DNA of 15,413 nucleotides, taken from assembly GCA_015265235.1 (NCBI GenBank), contig JABZYJ010000032.1:1-15413 (forward strand), read 5' to 3'. The stretch comes from Selenomonas sp. (GTDB lineage: Bacteria; Bacillota; Negativicutes; Selenomonadales; Selenomonadaceae). Below are positions 7,584-14,977 of this stretch, piece by piece. Positions within the stretch are counted from its first letter, which is position 1; each line of letters starts with the position of its first letter. A program made the position numbers and the translations under genes. A model generated the notes under the pieces. It was not told where the DNA came from and did no database searches. It saw only the letters and a list, made by a program, of their open reading frames with translations.

Positions 7584-8432
7584 ATGGCAAATTTACAGGA
7601 CATCCGCCGGCGCATTCGCAGCGTCAAGAGCATCCAGCAGATCACGAACGCCATGGACATGGTCGCGACTTCGCGTCTGCGCCGTGCCAAGGAGGCAGCC
7701 AACAGCAACCGCCCCTACGCCGAAAAGACGGCTGCGGTCATCCGCAGCGTAGCGGCAGCGGCGACGGGCATCTCGCATCCGCTCCTCGAGCAGCATGAGA
7801 GCGGCAAGCGCCTCATCCTCGTCATGGCGGCGGATAAGGGGCTCGCAGGCGCATACTCCAGCAACGCACTCAAAAAGGCGATGACGCTCGTCGAGGACAA
7901 GTCCAACACGCAGATCGTCACCGTCGGGCGCAAGGCACGCGACTTCTTCAAGAATCGCAGCTTTGACATCATCAGTCAGCGCGTCGGCATCAGCGAGCGT
8001 CCAAAGGCGACGCACGCGCAGAAGATCGCGCGCACGCTCATCAGTGCGTTTGAGTCCGGCGAGATCAAAGAAGTCTACATGGTCTACACGCGCTTCGTGT
8101 CGGCCATCACCTGTGTGCCCGAGGTCGTGAAACTCCTGCCCTTTACGGCAGAGGAAGGCGAGGGACACGCACAGGCACCCTACATCTATGAGCCGAATGC
8201 CGAGGAGGTGCTCGGGGCACTGCTGCCGCAGTACCTTTTCACCACCATCTATGCGGCGCTCCTCCAGTCGGCGGCGAGCGAGCTGAGCTCACGTATGAAC
8301 GCGATGAGCAACGCGACCGACAACGCCGGGGAGCTCATCGGAAAGCTCGACCTCTACTACAACAAGGTACGTCAGGCGGGCATCACGAACGAGATCAACG
8401 AGATCGTCGGCGGCGCCGAGGCACTCAAGTGA
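7584..8432 (+). CDS. atpG: ATP synthase F1 subunit gamma
   Basis: This encodes 282 residues with GGGGAGAGGTGA ahead of the ATG. Gamma is the central rotor shaft inside the F1 hexamer. The N-terminal helix (DIRRRIRSVKSIQQITNAMD) and C-terminal helix (NATDNAGELIGKLDLYYNKV, then RQAGITNEINEIVGG) form the coiled-coil shaft seen across the family. The internal segment ILVMAADKGLAGAYSSN (about 77-93) matches the conserved Rossmann-like part. Gap to atpD is 42 bases. Confidence 0.98.
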   Translation: MANLQDIRRRIRSVKSIQQITNAMDMVATSRLRRAKEAANSNRPYAEKTAAVIRSVAAAATGISHPLLEQHESGKRLILVMAADKGLAGAYSSNALKKAMTLVEDKSNTQIVTVGRKARDFFKNRSFDIISQRVGISERPKATHAQKIARTLISAFESGEIKEVYMVYTRFVSAITCVPEVVKLLPFTAEEGEGHAQAPYIYEPNAEEVLGALLPQYLFTTIYAALLQSAASELSSRMNAMSNATDNAGELIGKLDLYYNKVRQAGITNEINEIVGGAEALK

Positions 8433-8474
8433 CATCCATGTACGCCGCGTGCATGGAGGTAAGGAGGTTTTCCA

Positions 8475-9887
8475 TTGGCAAAAGGTAAAGTCGTACAGGT
8501 CATTGGACCTGTCGTAGATATTGAGTTTCCGGCGGGCGAACTGCCGGAGATTCTGAACGCCATCAAGGTCAGGGGCAAGACGGCCGACCATGACATCGAC
8601 CTCACGGTCGAGGTCATGCAGCACCTCGGCGACAGCGTCACGCGCTGCATCGCCATGAGCTCCACCGACGGCCTGATGCGCGGCATGGAGGCGGACGACA
8701 CGGGTGCGCCGATCAGCGTGCCGGTCGGCGAGGCGACCCTCGGACGCGTCTTCAACGTCCTCGGTGAGACCGTTGACCACAACCCCGAGCCCGTCGGCAA
8801 CAAAGAGGTGTGGCCGATCCATCGTGCCGCCCCGAAATTTGACGAGCAGGAGACATCGACCCAGATCCTCGAGACGGGCATCAAGGTCGTCGACCTCATC
8901 GCCCCGTACTCGCGCGGCGGAAAGGTCGGACTTTTCGGCGGTGCCGGCGTCGGCAAGACCGTTCTCATCATGGAGCTCATCCACAACATCGCGACCGAGC
9001 ACGGCGGCTACTCCGTCTTTGCGGGCGTCGGCGAGCGTACGCGTGAGGGTAATGACCTCTGGTCGGAAATGACCGAGTCGGGCGTTATCGACAAGACCGC
9101 CCTCGTCTACGGACAGATGAACGAGCCGCCCGGAGCACGTATGCGCGTCGCTCTGACGGGCCTCACGATGGCAGAGTACTTCCGCGATGTGCAGGGACAG
9201 GACGTTCTGCTCTTCATCGACAACATCTTCCGTTTCATCCAGGCAGGTTCCGAGGTCTCGGCTCTGCTCGGACGTATGCCGTCCGCCGTTGGCTACCAGC
9301 CGACGCTGACGACCGACGTCGGTGCCCTGCAGGAGCGCATCACCTCCACGAAAAAGGGCTCGATCACGTCTGTGCAGGCGGTCTACGTCCCCGCGGACGA
9401 CCTCACCGACCCGGCACCGGCGGCGACATTCACCCATCTCGACGCGACGACGGTTCTTTCCCGTCAGATCGCCGAGCTCGGCATCTATCCCGCCGTTGAC
9501 CCGCTGGACTCCACCTCGCGTATCCTCGACCCGCATGTCATCGGGCAGGAGCACTACGAAGTCGCGCGCGGCGTGCAGGCCGTCCTCCAGAAATACAAAG
9601 AGCTGCAGGACATCATCGCCATCCTCGGTATGGAGGAACTCTCCGACGAGGATAAGCTGACCGTCTCGCGTGCACGTAAAATCCAGCGTTTCCTCTCGCA
9701 GCCGTTCGCCGTCGCCGAGGTATTCACGGGCTCGCCCGGAAAATACGTCGCGCTGAAGGACACGATCCGCGGGTTCAAGGAAATCCTCGACGGCAAGCAC
9801 GACGACCTCCCCGAGGCTGCCTTCTACATGGTCGGCGGCATCGACGAAGTCATCGAGAAGGCGAAGAAGCTCAAAGAGGAGGAATGA
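8475..9887 (+). CDS. atpD: ATP synthase F1 subunit beta (catalytic)
   Basis: This encodes 470 residues from a TTG start at 8475. TAAGGAGGT lies 6 bases ahead, and the N-terminus (MAKGKVVQVIGPVVDIEFP) fits the family exactly, so the non-ATG start is well supported. Catalytic features are the P-loop GGAGVGKT (155-162), the catalytic Glu187 in GERTREGND, Walker B with Asp249 (VLLFIDNIFRF) and ALLGRMPSAVGYQPTL (263-278). The usual DELSEED motif near the epsilon contact reads EELSDED (387-393). Beta holds the three catalytic sites that make ATP from ADP and phosphate. Confidence 0.99.
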   Translation: MAKGKVVQVIGPVVDIEFPAGELPEILNAIKVRGKTADHDIDLTVEVMQHLGDSVTRCIAMSSTDGLMRGMEADDTGAPISVPVGEATLGRVFNVLGETVDHNPEPVGNKEVWPIHRAAPKFDEQETSTQILETGIKVVDLIAPYSRGGKVGLFGGAGVGKTVLIMELIHNIATEHGGYSVFAGVGERTREGNDLWSEMTESGVIDKTALVYGQMNEPPGARMRVALTGLTMAEYFRDVQGQDVLLFIDNIFRFIQAGSEVSALLGRMPSAVGYQPTLTTDVGALQERITSTKKGSITSVQAVYVPADDLTDPAPAATFTHLDATTVLSRQIAELGIYPAVDPLDSTSRILDPHVIGQEHYEVARGVQAVLQKYKELQDIIAILGMEELSDEDKLTVSRARKIQRFLSQPFAVAEVFTGSPGKYVALKDTIRGFKEILDGKHDDLPEAAFYMVGGIDEVIEKAKKLKEEE

Positions 9888-9890
9888 CGG

Positions 9891-10325
9891 ATGGCGACCA
9901 TCAAGCTGGAGATCGTATCTCCCGACCGCGTGGTCTACGCCGCCGACATCGACATGCTCATCGCCCGCTCCACGGGCGGCGAGATCGGCATACTGCCGAA
10001 GCACATTCCCCTCGTCACGGGACTTGAGCCCCATGCCATGAAGATTCATGTCGACGCCAAGGAACAGCTCATCGCTGTGGCGGGCGGCTTCATGGAGGTT
10101 ACCCCCGACAAGATCACCGTACTCGCGACAGCAGCGGAGGAGCCGATCGACATCGACATCAACCGCGCGCAGCGCGCCTATGACCGCGCGCAGGAGCGTC
10201 TGCAGCTCCTACGCGAAAGCCCTGATACACAGGACGGCATCATCGACGAACAGCGTGTCATCCTCGCCCTAAAGCGTGCCGAGGCACGTCTGCAGACCGC
10301 GAAGACAGCGAAGCCCGGCGCATGA
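9891..10325 (+). CDS. atpC: ATP synthase F1 subunit epsilon
   Basis: This encodes 144 residues, starting 3 bases after the atpD stop; its ribosome binding site (GAGGAGG) lies inside the end of atpD. The N-terminal beta-sandwich (MATIKLEIVSPDRVVYAADI, GEIGILPKHIPLV) is followed by a two-helix C-terminal domain (about 89-135). The segment IDINRA (88-93) matches the I(L)DxxRA ATP-binding pattern of Bacillus epsilon, so the subunit may sense ATP and control inhibition of hydrolysis. It is the last gene of the operon. Confidence 0.97.
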   Translation: MATIKLEIVSPDRVVYAADIDMLIARSTGGEIGILPKHIPLVTGLEPHAMKIHVDAKEQLIAVAGGFMEVTPDKITVLATAAEEPIDIDINRAQRAYDRAQERLQLLRESPDTQDGIIDEQRVILALKRAEARLQTAKTAKPGA

Positions 10326-10338
10326 TTCACCGGGATAG

Positions 10339-10375
10339 AAAAACCGCCCCAGCCGTATTGGTTGGGGCGGTTTTT
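10339..10375 (+). terminator. Terminator of the ATP synthase operon
   Basis: AAAAACCGCCCCAGCC pairs with GGTTGGGGCGGTTTTT around the 5-base loop GTATT: 16 bp with one G-U pair, ending in a T-run. A strong intrinsic terminator 13 bases after atpC. Confidence 0.93.
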
Positions 10376-10419
10376 GTGCTTGCTTTCGCTCTTCTCACTG
10401 TTGCGGGGGATACCTTGTG

Positions 10420-10453
10420 TGAGGATGATTAAGCCTTGACTAGAGAATCCTCA
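10420..10453. promoter_or_regulatory. Inverted repeat, candidate operator of the toxin-antitoxin operon
   Basis: TGAGGAT (10420-10426) and ATCCTCA (10447-10453) are perfect 7-bp arms separated by 20 bases. They lie just upstream of the -10, where an autoregulating antitoxin would bind. The operator role is inferred from position. Confidence 0.4.
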
Positions 10454-10461
10454 TAAACTAT

Positions 10462-10469
10462 GGTATAAT
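10462..10469 (+). promoter_or_regulatory. Extended -10 promoter of the Phd/ParE-type operon
   Basis: TATAAT at 10464-10469 is preceded by TG at the extended -10 position (TGGTATAAT, from 10461). A TTGACT lies at 10436-10441, but the 22-base spacer is too long for normal -35 use, so the extended -10 probably drives expression. Confidence 0.6.
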
Positions 10470-10496
10470 TATCCCATTACAGAAAGGCGGTGCATT

Positions 10497-10757
10497 ATGC
10501 CACAGATTATTCCCATCAAGGAGCTTAAGGACACGGCGCGCATCTCAGAGATGTGCCACGCGAGTGACGAGCCGATCTACATCACGAAGAACGGCTATGG
10601 AGATATGGTCTTTATGAGCATGGAGACGTATGAGCGGATGCAGCACCTAGCGCATATCCATCGAGAGATCGAACACGCCGAGGAGGATATCGCGGCGGGA
10701 CGCGTCGATGATGCGCAGGAAGCACTTGCCCGTACGAGACTGAAATATGCGCTATAG
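10497..10757 (+). CDS. Phd/YefM family antitoxin
   Basis: This encodes 86 residues with AAAGGCGG about 8 bases before the ATG. The N-terminus (MPQIIPIKELKDTARISEMC) and the stretch EPIYITKNGYGDMVFMSMET, then YERM, are classic for the Phd/YefM fold, which binds operator DNA. The C-terminal half (HREIEHAEEDIAAGRVDDAQ) is a charged, flexible region that in the family wraps and blocks the toxin. It overlaps the toxin gene by 11 bases, and a promoter and inverted repeat lie upstream, consistent with self-repression. The partner is RelE/ParE-like. Confidence 0.92.
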   Translation: MPQIIPIKELKDTARISEMCHASDEPIYITKNGYGDMVFMSMETYERMQHLAHIHREIEHAEEDIAAGRVDDAQEALARTRLKYAL

Positions 10758-11058
10758 ACTCATTGTTCCTGCGTATGTGGAGGCGCAGATCGATGCGTGC
10801 ATTGCGTATATCGTGCAGACGCTTCACAATCCCGATGCAGCAAGAAGCGTCCTCGATGAACTTGTTGAGACCTATGAGCGATTGTCATGCCTGCCGGAGG
10901 CTGCGCCTCTCTGCCGTGACGCATACCTTCGGGCAAAGAATTATCGCATCATCACACTCCCGCATCATCACTATCTCCTCATTTATCGGATGGAGGAGCG
11001 TATCGTCTATGTCGTCGGATTCTTTCACATGCGTGAAAATTATCGGGATAAACTGTAA
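10747..11058 (+). CDS. RelE/ParE family toxin
   Basis: This encodes 103 residues, with the ATG inside the end of the antitoxin gene (11-base overlap). Family features are the N-terminal helix pair (VEAQIDACIAYIVQTLHNPD), AARSVLDELVETYERLSCLPEA, then YRIITLPHHHYLLIYRMEE and the closing beta-strand IVYVVGFFHMRENY. The pattern is typical of the RelE/ParE superfamily, whose members either cleave ribosome-bound mRNA or inhibit gyrase. The C-terminal residues needed to tell RelE from ParE cannot be judged from this read, so the target is left open. No truncation is visible. Confidence 0.9.
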   Translation: MRYRLIVPAYVEAQIDACIAYIVQTLHNPDAARSVLDELVETYERLSCLPEAAPLCRDAYLRAKNYRIITLPHHHYLLIYRMEERIVYVVGFFHMRENYRDKL

Positions 11059-11065
11059 TATAGAC

Positions 11066-11112
11066 AAAGAACCGCCCTCACATCGTCTCGTGTAGGGCGG
11101 CTTTGATTTTTT
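11066..11112 (+). terminator. Terminator after the toxin-antitoxin operon
   Basis: CCGCCCT and AGGGCGG form the core stem, extended by CAC/GTG inside and AAAG/CTTT outside with a small asymmetry. A run of six T follows at 11107-11112, starting 8 bases after the toxin stop. Confidence 0.85.
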
Positions 11113-11160
11113 ATAACTGTCCAAAATGCTGATACCAAGCGAATACAATACTTTCTTTAT

Positions 11161-11439
11161 TCACCCCACGTCGGCAATGACTTCACCGTCCTCACGTGCG
11201 ATCTCCCAAATGAGAGAGCTGTTGTTTCTAACAAACTCGGTCAGCTTTGCGCGTTCCTCCTCGTTGAAGCCGCTGTACTTTGTGCAGGTAATGCTCGGCA
11301 GCAGAAACTCCGCCGTATCAAACCCGTGCGCGTTGGCACGCTCCATGCAGACCAGAATACTCTCGCCGCGCAGCGCAGAGCGGTGAATATCCGAAAACGT
11401 CGTGACAATACCGTCAATCGTGCTGTAATAGTGCTTCAT
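11161..11439 (-). CDS. Small protein of unknown function, 92 residues
   Basis: The ATG at 11439-11437 has GAGGAGGGAG ahead and a near-consensus promoter just upstream. The product is soluble-looking: MKHYYSTIDGIVTTFSDIHR, then a Gly/Ala/Glu mixed middle (GFDTAEFLLPSITCTKYSGF) and an acidic end (IWEIAREDGEVIADVG). No family recognised. It is convergent with the toxin-antitoxin operon (about 100 bases between stops) and divergent from the AI-2E transporter. Its role in either is unknown. Confidence 0.75.
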   Translation of the reverse strand: MKHYYSTIDGIVTTFSDIHRSALRGESILVCMERANAHGFDTAEFLLPSITCTKYSGFNEEERAKLTEFVRNNSSLIWEIAREDGEVIADVG

Positions 11440-11459
11440 GAGACTCCCTCCTCATCCAT

Positions 11460-11488
11460 AGTATACGTATGCGTGCGACTGCGGTCAA
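11460..11488 (-). promoter_or_regulatory. Promoter of the 92-residue unknown gene
   Basis: On the minus strand TTGACC (11488-11483) and TATACT (11465-11460) have a 17-base spacer, 20 bases ahead of the ATG. Confidence 0.75.
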
Positions 11489-11531
11489 TAGACAGCCGCT
11501 GTACCTTTTTGTGGACGATGCGCCGTGAATA

Positions 11532-11540
11532 TGCTATCAT
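11532..11540 (+). promoter_or_regulatory. Extended -10 promoter of the AI-2E transporter gene
   Basis: TGCTATCAT at 11532-11540 is an extended -10 element; no good -35 lies 16-18 bases upstream. It is 32 bases before the ATG. Confidence 0.5.
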
Positions 11541-11572
11541 AGCTCCACACATTACTGCGAAAGGAGGCATCC

Positions 11573-12598
11573 ATGAACCTCGCGAATCACCGTACCTCCA
11601 TCATCCTTGCCATCGTCTTTGCCGTACTGCTCTCCTCCTTCTGGTTCTTTCAGGACTTCGCCTTTATCGTCTTCCTCTCGCTCCTCCTGCAGCTCCTCCT
11701 CCAGCCGGCCGTAGACGCGATGGAGCGGCGGCGCATCCCGCGTGGCATCGCGGCGGCGGGGGCGATCCTCCTCTTTCTCCTGCTCGTCCTCGTCCTCCTC
11801 TCCATCCTCTCGCGCTCCGTCGTCCCGTCGCTGCAGCGCTTTGTCACCGAGCTGCCGAGCATCGGACAGGGACTCCAGCAGATGCCGTTCCTCACGGAGT
11901 TGGATCTGCAGCAGGAAATGACGGGCATCCTCGACAAACTGAGCAGCGTCAGCGCGGAGCTCCTGCGCACATCCCTCTCCTTCCTCCTCGTCGCTGTCGG
12001 CAAAATCATGGACTTCGTCATCATCATCTTTGTCTCCTTCTACCTCCTGAAGGACGGCAACAGCATCAAACGCTGGCTCGCTGACCTCTTCCCGCACGGC
12101 TCGCGCGGGCGTGTCCTCCGCCTCTTTGACCGGCTCCTCCGCGCCCTGCGCATCTATGTATGCAGCCAGCTCGTCATGTGCATCATCACGGGACTCGTCG
12201 TCTTTATCTACTTCACCGTCATGCACCTCCCGTATGCCTCCGTCTTCGCGCTTCTCTCCGGCATCAGTGAGTTCATCCCCGTCCTCGGCCCGACCGTTGC
12301 CTCTGCACTCGGAACGGTCACGACCGCCGCGACCGCATGGGGCATCACACTGCAGACCGCACTCTTCTATCTCGCGCTCACACAGATCAACCACAACGTC
12401 GTCTATCCCGCCCTCGTCGGCAAATCCCTCCACCTCCACCCTGTCGCCATCATCCTCGGCGTCGTCTTCGGCGGCGAAATCCTCGGTGCGGCGGGCATGT
12501 TCCTCGCCGTTCCCTTCATCGTCATCGTCAAGATCGTCATCACCGACATCTACCATGAGCGGCAGATGGAGACGCGGGGCGGGAAGGATATACCGTAA
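11573..12598 (+). CDS. AI-2E family (UPF0118) membrane transporter
   Basis: This encodes 341 residues with AAGGAGG five bases before the ATG. It has the usual layout: an N-terminal group of hydrophobic helices (about 8-50 and 60-83), a soluble amphipathic middle (about 84-130), and a C-terminal membrane domain. Family signatures are FYLLKDG (about residues 156-162), SGISEFIPVLGP (in the 230s-240s), and the late run NHNVVYPALVGKSLHLHPVA followed by GGEILGAAGMFLAVPF. The family includes TqsA (AI-2 export) and Na+/H+ antiporters, so the substrate cannot be named from sequence. It has its own extended -10 promoter and ends at a shared terminator. Confidence 0.93.
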   Translation: MNLANHRTSIILAIVFAVLLSSFWFFQDFAFIVFLSLLLQLLLQPAVDAMERRRIPRGIAAAGAILLFLLLVLVLLSILSRSVVPSLQRFVTELPSIGQGLQQMPFLTELDLQQEMTGILDKLSSVSAELLRTSLSFLLVAVGKIMDFVIIIFVSFYLLKDGNSIKRWLADLFPHGSRGRVLRLFDRLLRALRIYVCSQLVMCIITGLVVFIYFTVMHLPYASVFALLSGISEFIPVLGPTVASALGTVTTAATAWGITLQTALFYLALTQINHNVVYPALVGKSLHLHPVAIILGVVFGGEILGAAGMFLAVPFIVIVKIVITDIYHERQMETRGGKDIP

Positions 12599-12609
12599 AA
12601 CAGGATAAC

Positions 12610-12642
12610 AAAACCGCCGCACCAATCGGTACGGCGGTTTTT
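12610..12642. terminator. Bidirectional terminator between the AI-2E gene and dps
   Basis: AAAACCGCCG (12610-12619) pairs with CGGCGGTTTT (12632-12641), with an inner ACC/GGT pairing. T-runs flank it on both strands, so it can end both convergent transcripts. Confidence 0.9.
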
Positions 12643-12678
12643 CTATATAAGGAAGAGAGGAATGGATCGGAAAATGGA

Positions 12679-13131
12679 TTACGCAAGCATGGAGCGGAGG
12701 AACCAGATCTGCTTTGCGTAGTTGGTGACGTGATCCTCCATGAGGTTGGCAACGCCGAAGCAGTCATGCGCATCGGCCGCCTTGCGGATTGCGAGCGCCT
12801 GATCGCGGAGCAGTTCAAGATCGGCAAGCGTGATCTCGAGCGCCTTCTTCTGATCGACCGCCTCATCGCCGAGCTCCTGGATCGTCGCAATGGCGAGGTA
12901 CCCCTTGAGGCTGCCGACCGGCTGCACGCCGGCCATCTTCAGCAGCTCCGCCGTCTCATCGAGCACATCCGCGAACGCGTCGTAGAGCGACTCGAGGTAC
13001 TCATGAACAGCCTTGAACTGCGGCCCGACCACATTCCAGTGGAGATTGTGCAGCTTGATATAGCCGACGCCGATATTGGCGATGTAGGCATTGATCGCGT
13101 TGTTGAGGTTTGCATCATTTGCGTGTGACAT
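12679..13131 (-). CDS. dps: Dps/ferritin-like iron-storage and DNA-protection protein
   Basis: This encodes 150 residues from the ATG at 13131-13129, with AAAGGGGAT ahead. An in-frame ATG at 13149 would add six residues. Dps proteins form 12-mer shells that oxidise Fe(II) with peroxide, store iron and protect DNA. The inter-subunit ferroxidase residues are all present: His31 in LHNLHWNVVG, His43 in AVHEYLES, Asp58 and Glu62 in DVLDETAE. Asp47 of the E. coli-type site is replaced by Glu46 (HEYLES). There is no Lys-rich N-terminal DNA-binding tail, so DNA binding is uncertain. The gene is divergent from the met gene and has a perfect consensus promoter. Confidence 0.95.
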   Translation of the reverse strand: MSHANDANLNNAINAYIANIGVGYIKLHNLHWNVVGPQFKAVHEYLESLYDAFADVLDETAELLKMAGVQPVGSLKGYLAIATIQELGDEAVDQKKALEITLADLELLRDQALAIRKAADAHDCFGVANLMEDHVTNYAKQIWFLRSMLA

Positions 13132-13188
13132 AGTAAAATCCCCTTTCATCTTGTTGTTCTTCCTGTTTTATATCTCATTACGTGTGTC

Positions 13189-13217
13189 ATTATAGCGATA
13201 AATGAATTACTTGTCAA
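13189..13217 (-). promoter_or_regulatory. Consensus promoter of dps
   Basis: On the minus strand TTGACA (13217-13212) and TATAAT (13194-13189) have a 17-base spacer, a perfect sigma-70 match. It lies 57 bases before the ATG. Confidence 0.85.
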
Positions 13218-13232
13218 TAGTAATTATTAAAT
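13218..13232. promoter_or_regulatory. PerR/Fur-box-like sequence next to the dps -35
   Basis: TAGTAATTATTAAAT matches the PerR box (TTATAATNATTATAA) at 10 of 14 scored positions, directly upstream of the -35. PerR control of dps is common in Bacillota, but this match is imperfect and the region is AT-rich. Confidence 0.3.
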
Positions 13233-13266
13233 AACTTTGCGATTGGATTTCATGCAAATCTTTTCC

Positions 13267-13294
13267 TTGACAAACAGCATATTTTATATATAAT
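13267..13294 (+). promoter_or_regulatory. Promoter of the O-acetylhomoserine sulfhydrylase gene
   Basis: TTGACA (13267-13272) and TATAAT (13289-13294) have a 16-base spacer. The promoter lies 49 bases before the ATG. Confidence 0.85.
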
Positions 13295-13317
13295 ACATAT
13301 CTATAAAATATGTTATA
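13291..13317. promoter_or_regulatory. Imperfect palindrome at the met promoter start point, candidate operator
   Basis: ACATAT (13295-13300) and ATATGT (13308-13313) are perfect arms around a 7-base centre. The outer bases extend the symmetry to 8 of 10 per arm. The site covers the end of the -10 and the expected transcription start, a position suited to repression. Confidence 0.45.
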
Positions 13318-13343
13318 CAGTTTTGGGTGAGAGGGGAATCGCC

Positions 13344-14633
13344 ATGAGTGAGCAGAAATATCGTTTTGAGACCTTGCAGGTGCGCGTCGGACAGGAGGAA
13401 GCCGATCCCGTGACGGATGCGCGTGCCGTACCGATCTATCAGACGACCTCGTACGTCTTCCACAATGCGCAGCACGCTGCCGACCGCTTTGCGCTCAAGG
13501 ATCCGGGCTACATCTACGGACGCCTGATGAATCCGACGCAGGACGTCTTTGAAAAGCGCATCGCGGCACTCGAGGGCGGCACGGCGGCACTCGCCTTTGC
13601 CTCGGGTGCAGCGGCGATCACGGCGACGATCCAGGCACTCGCCCATGCGGGCGACCATGTCGTCGCGCAGCAGACCATCTATGGTGGCTCCTACAACCTC
13701 CTCGCGCACACGGCGAAGGACTGGGGCATCGACGTGACCTTCGTCGAGCCGAAGGCGGGCGCACAGGGCTTTACCGACGCCATCCGTCCGAACACGAAAT
13801 GCGTCTTCATCGAGACCGTCGGCAACCCGAACGCCGACCTCGTGGACATCGAGGCCGTCGCCAAGGCGGCACACGCGCAGGGCGTCCCCGTCGTCATCGA
13901 CAACACCTTCGCGACGCCGTACCTCCTACGCCCCATCGAGCACGGCGCGGACATCGTCGTGCACTCCGCGACGAAATTCATCGGCGGGCACGGCTCCAGC
14001 CTCGGCGGCGTCATCGTCGAGGGCGGTACATTCGACTGGAAGGCATCGGGACGCTTCCCGCACCTCACGCAGCCGAACGAGAGCTATCACGGCGTGAACT
14101 TCGTCGAGGCACTCGGCCCCGTCGCCTTCGTCACCTACATCCGTGCCCTCCTCCTGCGCGACACGGGCGCGGCGATCGCCCCGTTCAACGCATTCCTCTT
14201 CCTGCAGGGGCTGGAGACACTCTCCCTGCGCGTCGAGCGGCACGTATCGAACGCACTGAAGGTCGTGGACTTCCTCGCGAAGCATCCGAAGGTCGAGCGC
14301 GTCAACCACCCCTCGCTCCCGCATCATCCCAATCACGCCATCTACGAGCGGTACTTCCCGCAGGGCGGCGTATCGATCTTCACTTTTGACATCGTGGGCG
14401 GGCAGGAGGCGGCATTCCGCTTCATCGACCACCTGAAACTCTTCTCGCTCCTCGCGAACGTCGCGGATGTCAAGTCGCTCGTCATCCATCCCGCGACCAC
14501 CACGCACTCTCAGATGAACGACGCCGAGCTCGCCGCGTCCGGCATCGGCAGAGGCACCATCCGCCTCTCCATCGGCATCGAGCACATCGACGACCTCCTC
14601 GCTGACCTCACGGCAGCATTTGACGCCGTCTGA
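13344..14633 (+). CDS. metY: O-acetylhomoserine sulfhydrylase (PLP enzyme)
   Basis: This encodes 429 residues from the ATG at 13344, with GAGAGGGG ahead. A start seven residues earlier is possible but lacks a family match. The enzyme joins sulfide (or methanethiol) to O-acetylhomoserine to give homocysteine (or methionine) and acetate, in the cytoplasm. It belongs to the Cys/Met-metabolism PLP family. The PLP lysine is Lys211 in HSATKFIGGHG, with Asp186 (VVIDNTF), YGR (58-60) and the SGAAA phosphate-binding segment (88-92). The length of about 430 and the HLTQPNESYHG region favour MetY over MetB/MetC. A cystathionine-type role cannot be fully excluded. Confidence 0.93.
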   Translation: MSEQKYRFETLQVRVGQEEADPVTDARAVPIYQTTSYVFHNAQHAADRFALKDPGYIYGRLMNPTQDVFEKRIAALEGGTAALAFASGAAAITATIQALAHAGDHVVAQQTIYGGSYNLLAHTAKDWGIDVTFVEPKAGAQGFTDAIRPNTKCVFIETVGNPNADLVDIEAVAKAAHAQGVPVVIDNTFATPYLLRPIEHGADIVVHSATKFIGGHGSSLGGVIVEGGTFDWKASGRFPHLTQPNESYHGVNFVEALGPVAFVTYIRALLLRDTGAAIAPFNAFLFLQGLETLSLRVERHVSNALKVVDFLAKHPKVERVNHPSLPHHPNHAIYERYFPQGGVSIFTFDIVGGQEAAFRFIDHLKLFSLLANVADVKSLVIHPATTTHSQMNDAELAASGIGRGTIRLSIGIEHIDDLLADLTAAFDAV

Positions 14634-14652
14634 GCCGTTTACTTGTAAAAAT

Positions 14653-14693
14653 AAAACCTCTGCGCAAAGGCTTTCCGTCGTGCAGAGGTTTTT
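14653..14693 (+). terminator. Terminator of the met gene
   Basis: AAAACCTCTGC (14653-14663) pairs with GCAGAGGTTTT (14682-14692), 11 bp, followed by T. It lies 20 bases after the stop. Confidence 0.85.
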
Positions 14694-14977
14694 GCGTTAG
14701 GGATTTGCTGATAAATGCAGACCGTCAGATTGGCGCAGATTTTCCGCCGAAGTGCGGGCGAAAAAGATGCGTCAAGATGGTAGTGCTGAAATTATCAGTG
14801 CTTCCTTAATGTTTTTCACAAAATTTCGTATATGATAGAAGGATTTTCCGCATTTACGTCGAAAGCGTTCTAGAGTACCTATATGTGGATGCTTCGGATT
14901 TCTGACCGGGCTCCACGCGGTATGGACGCGCAGTACCTCATCGGTGATGGGGATGCCCTAGGGGAAGGAGGGCGGCG
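14694..14977. other. 284-base interval without a gene
   Basis: No convincing reading frame. It holds an AT-rich part with a possible -10 (TATGAT, 14831-14836) but no matching -35. A GC-richer part (14870-14960) contains AGTACCT twice (near 14873 and 14933). No tRNA or recognised riboswitch was identified. Confidence 0.5.

Noticed and set aside
8289..10049. 586-codon open frame on the minus strand opposite atpG, atpD and atpC
   Set aside because: It lies wholly antisense to strongly conserved ATP synthase genes, reads as Asp/Arg/Val-rich low-complexity protein and has no ribosome binding site. GC-rich coding strands often leave such frames open.
11552..12625. 357-codon acidic frame on the minus strand opposite the AI-2E gene
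   Set aside because: Its Glu/Asp repeats are the complement of the Leu/Ile/Phe-rich membrane codons of the plus-strand gene.
14935..14965. GGTGATGGGGATGCCC, partly like the 5' part of a fluoride riboswitch
   Set aside because: The required following stem and the CUNAUG...UCCUAC-like parts are not found in the next bases.
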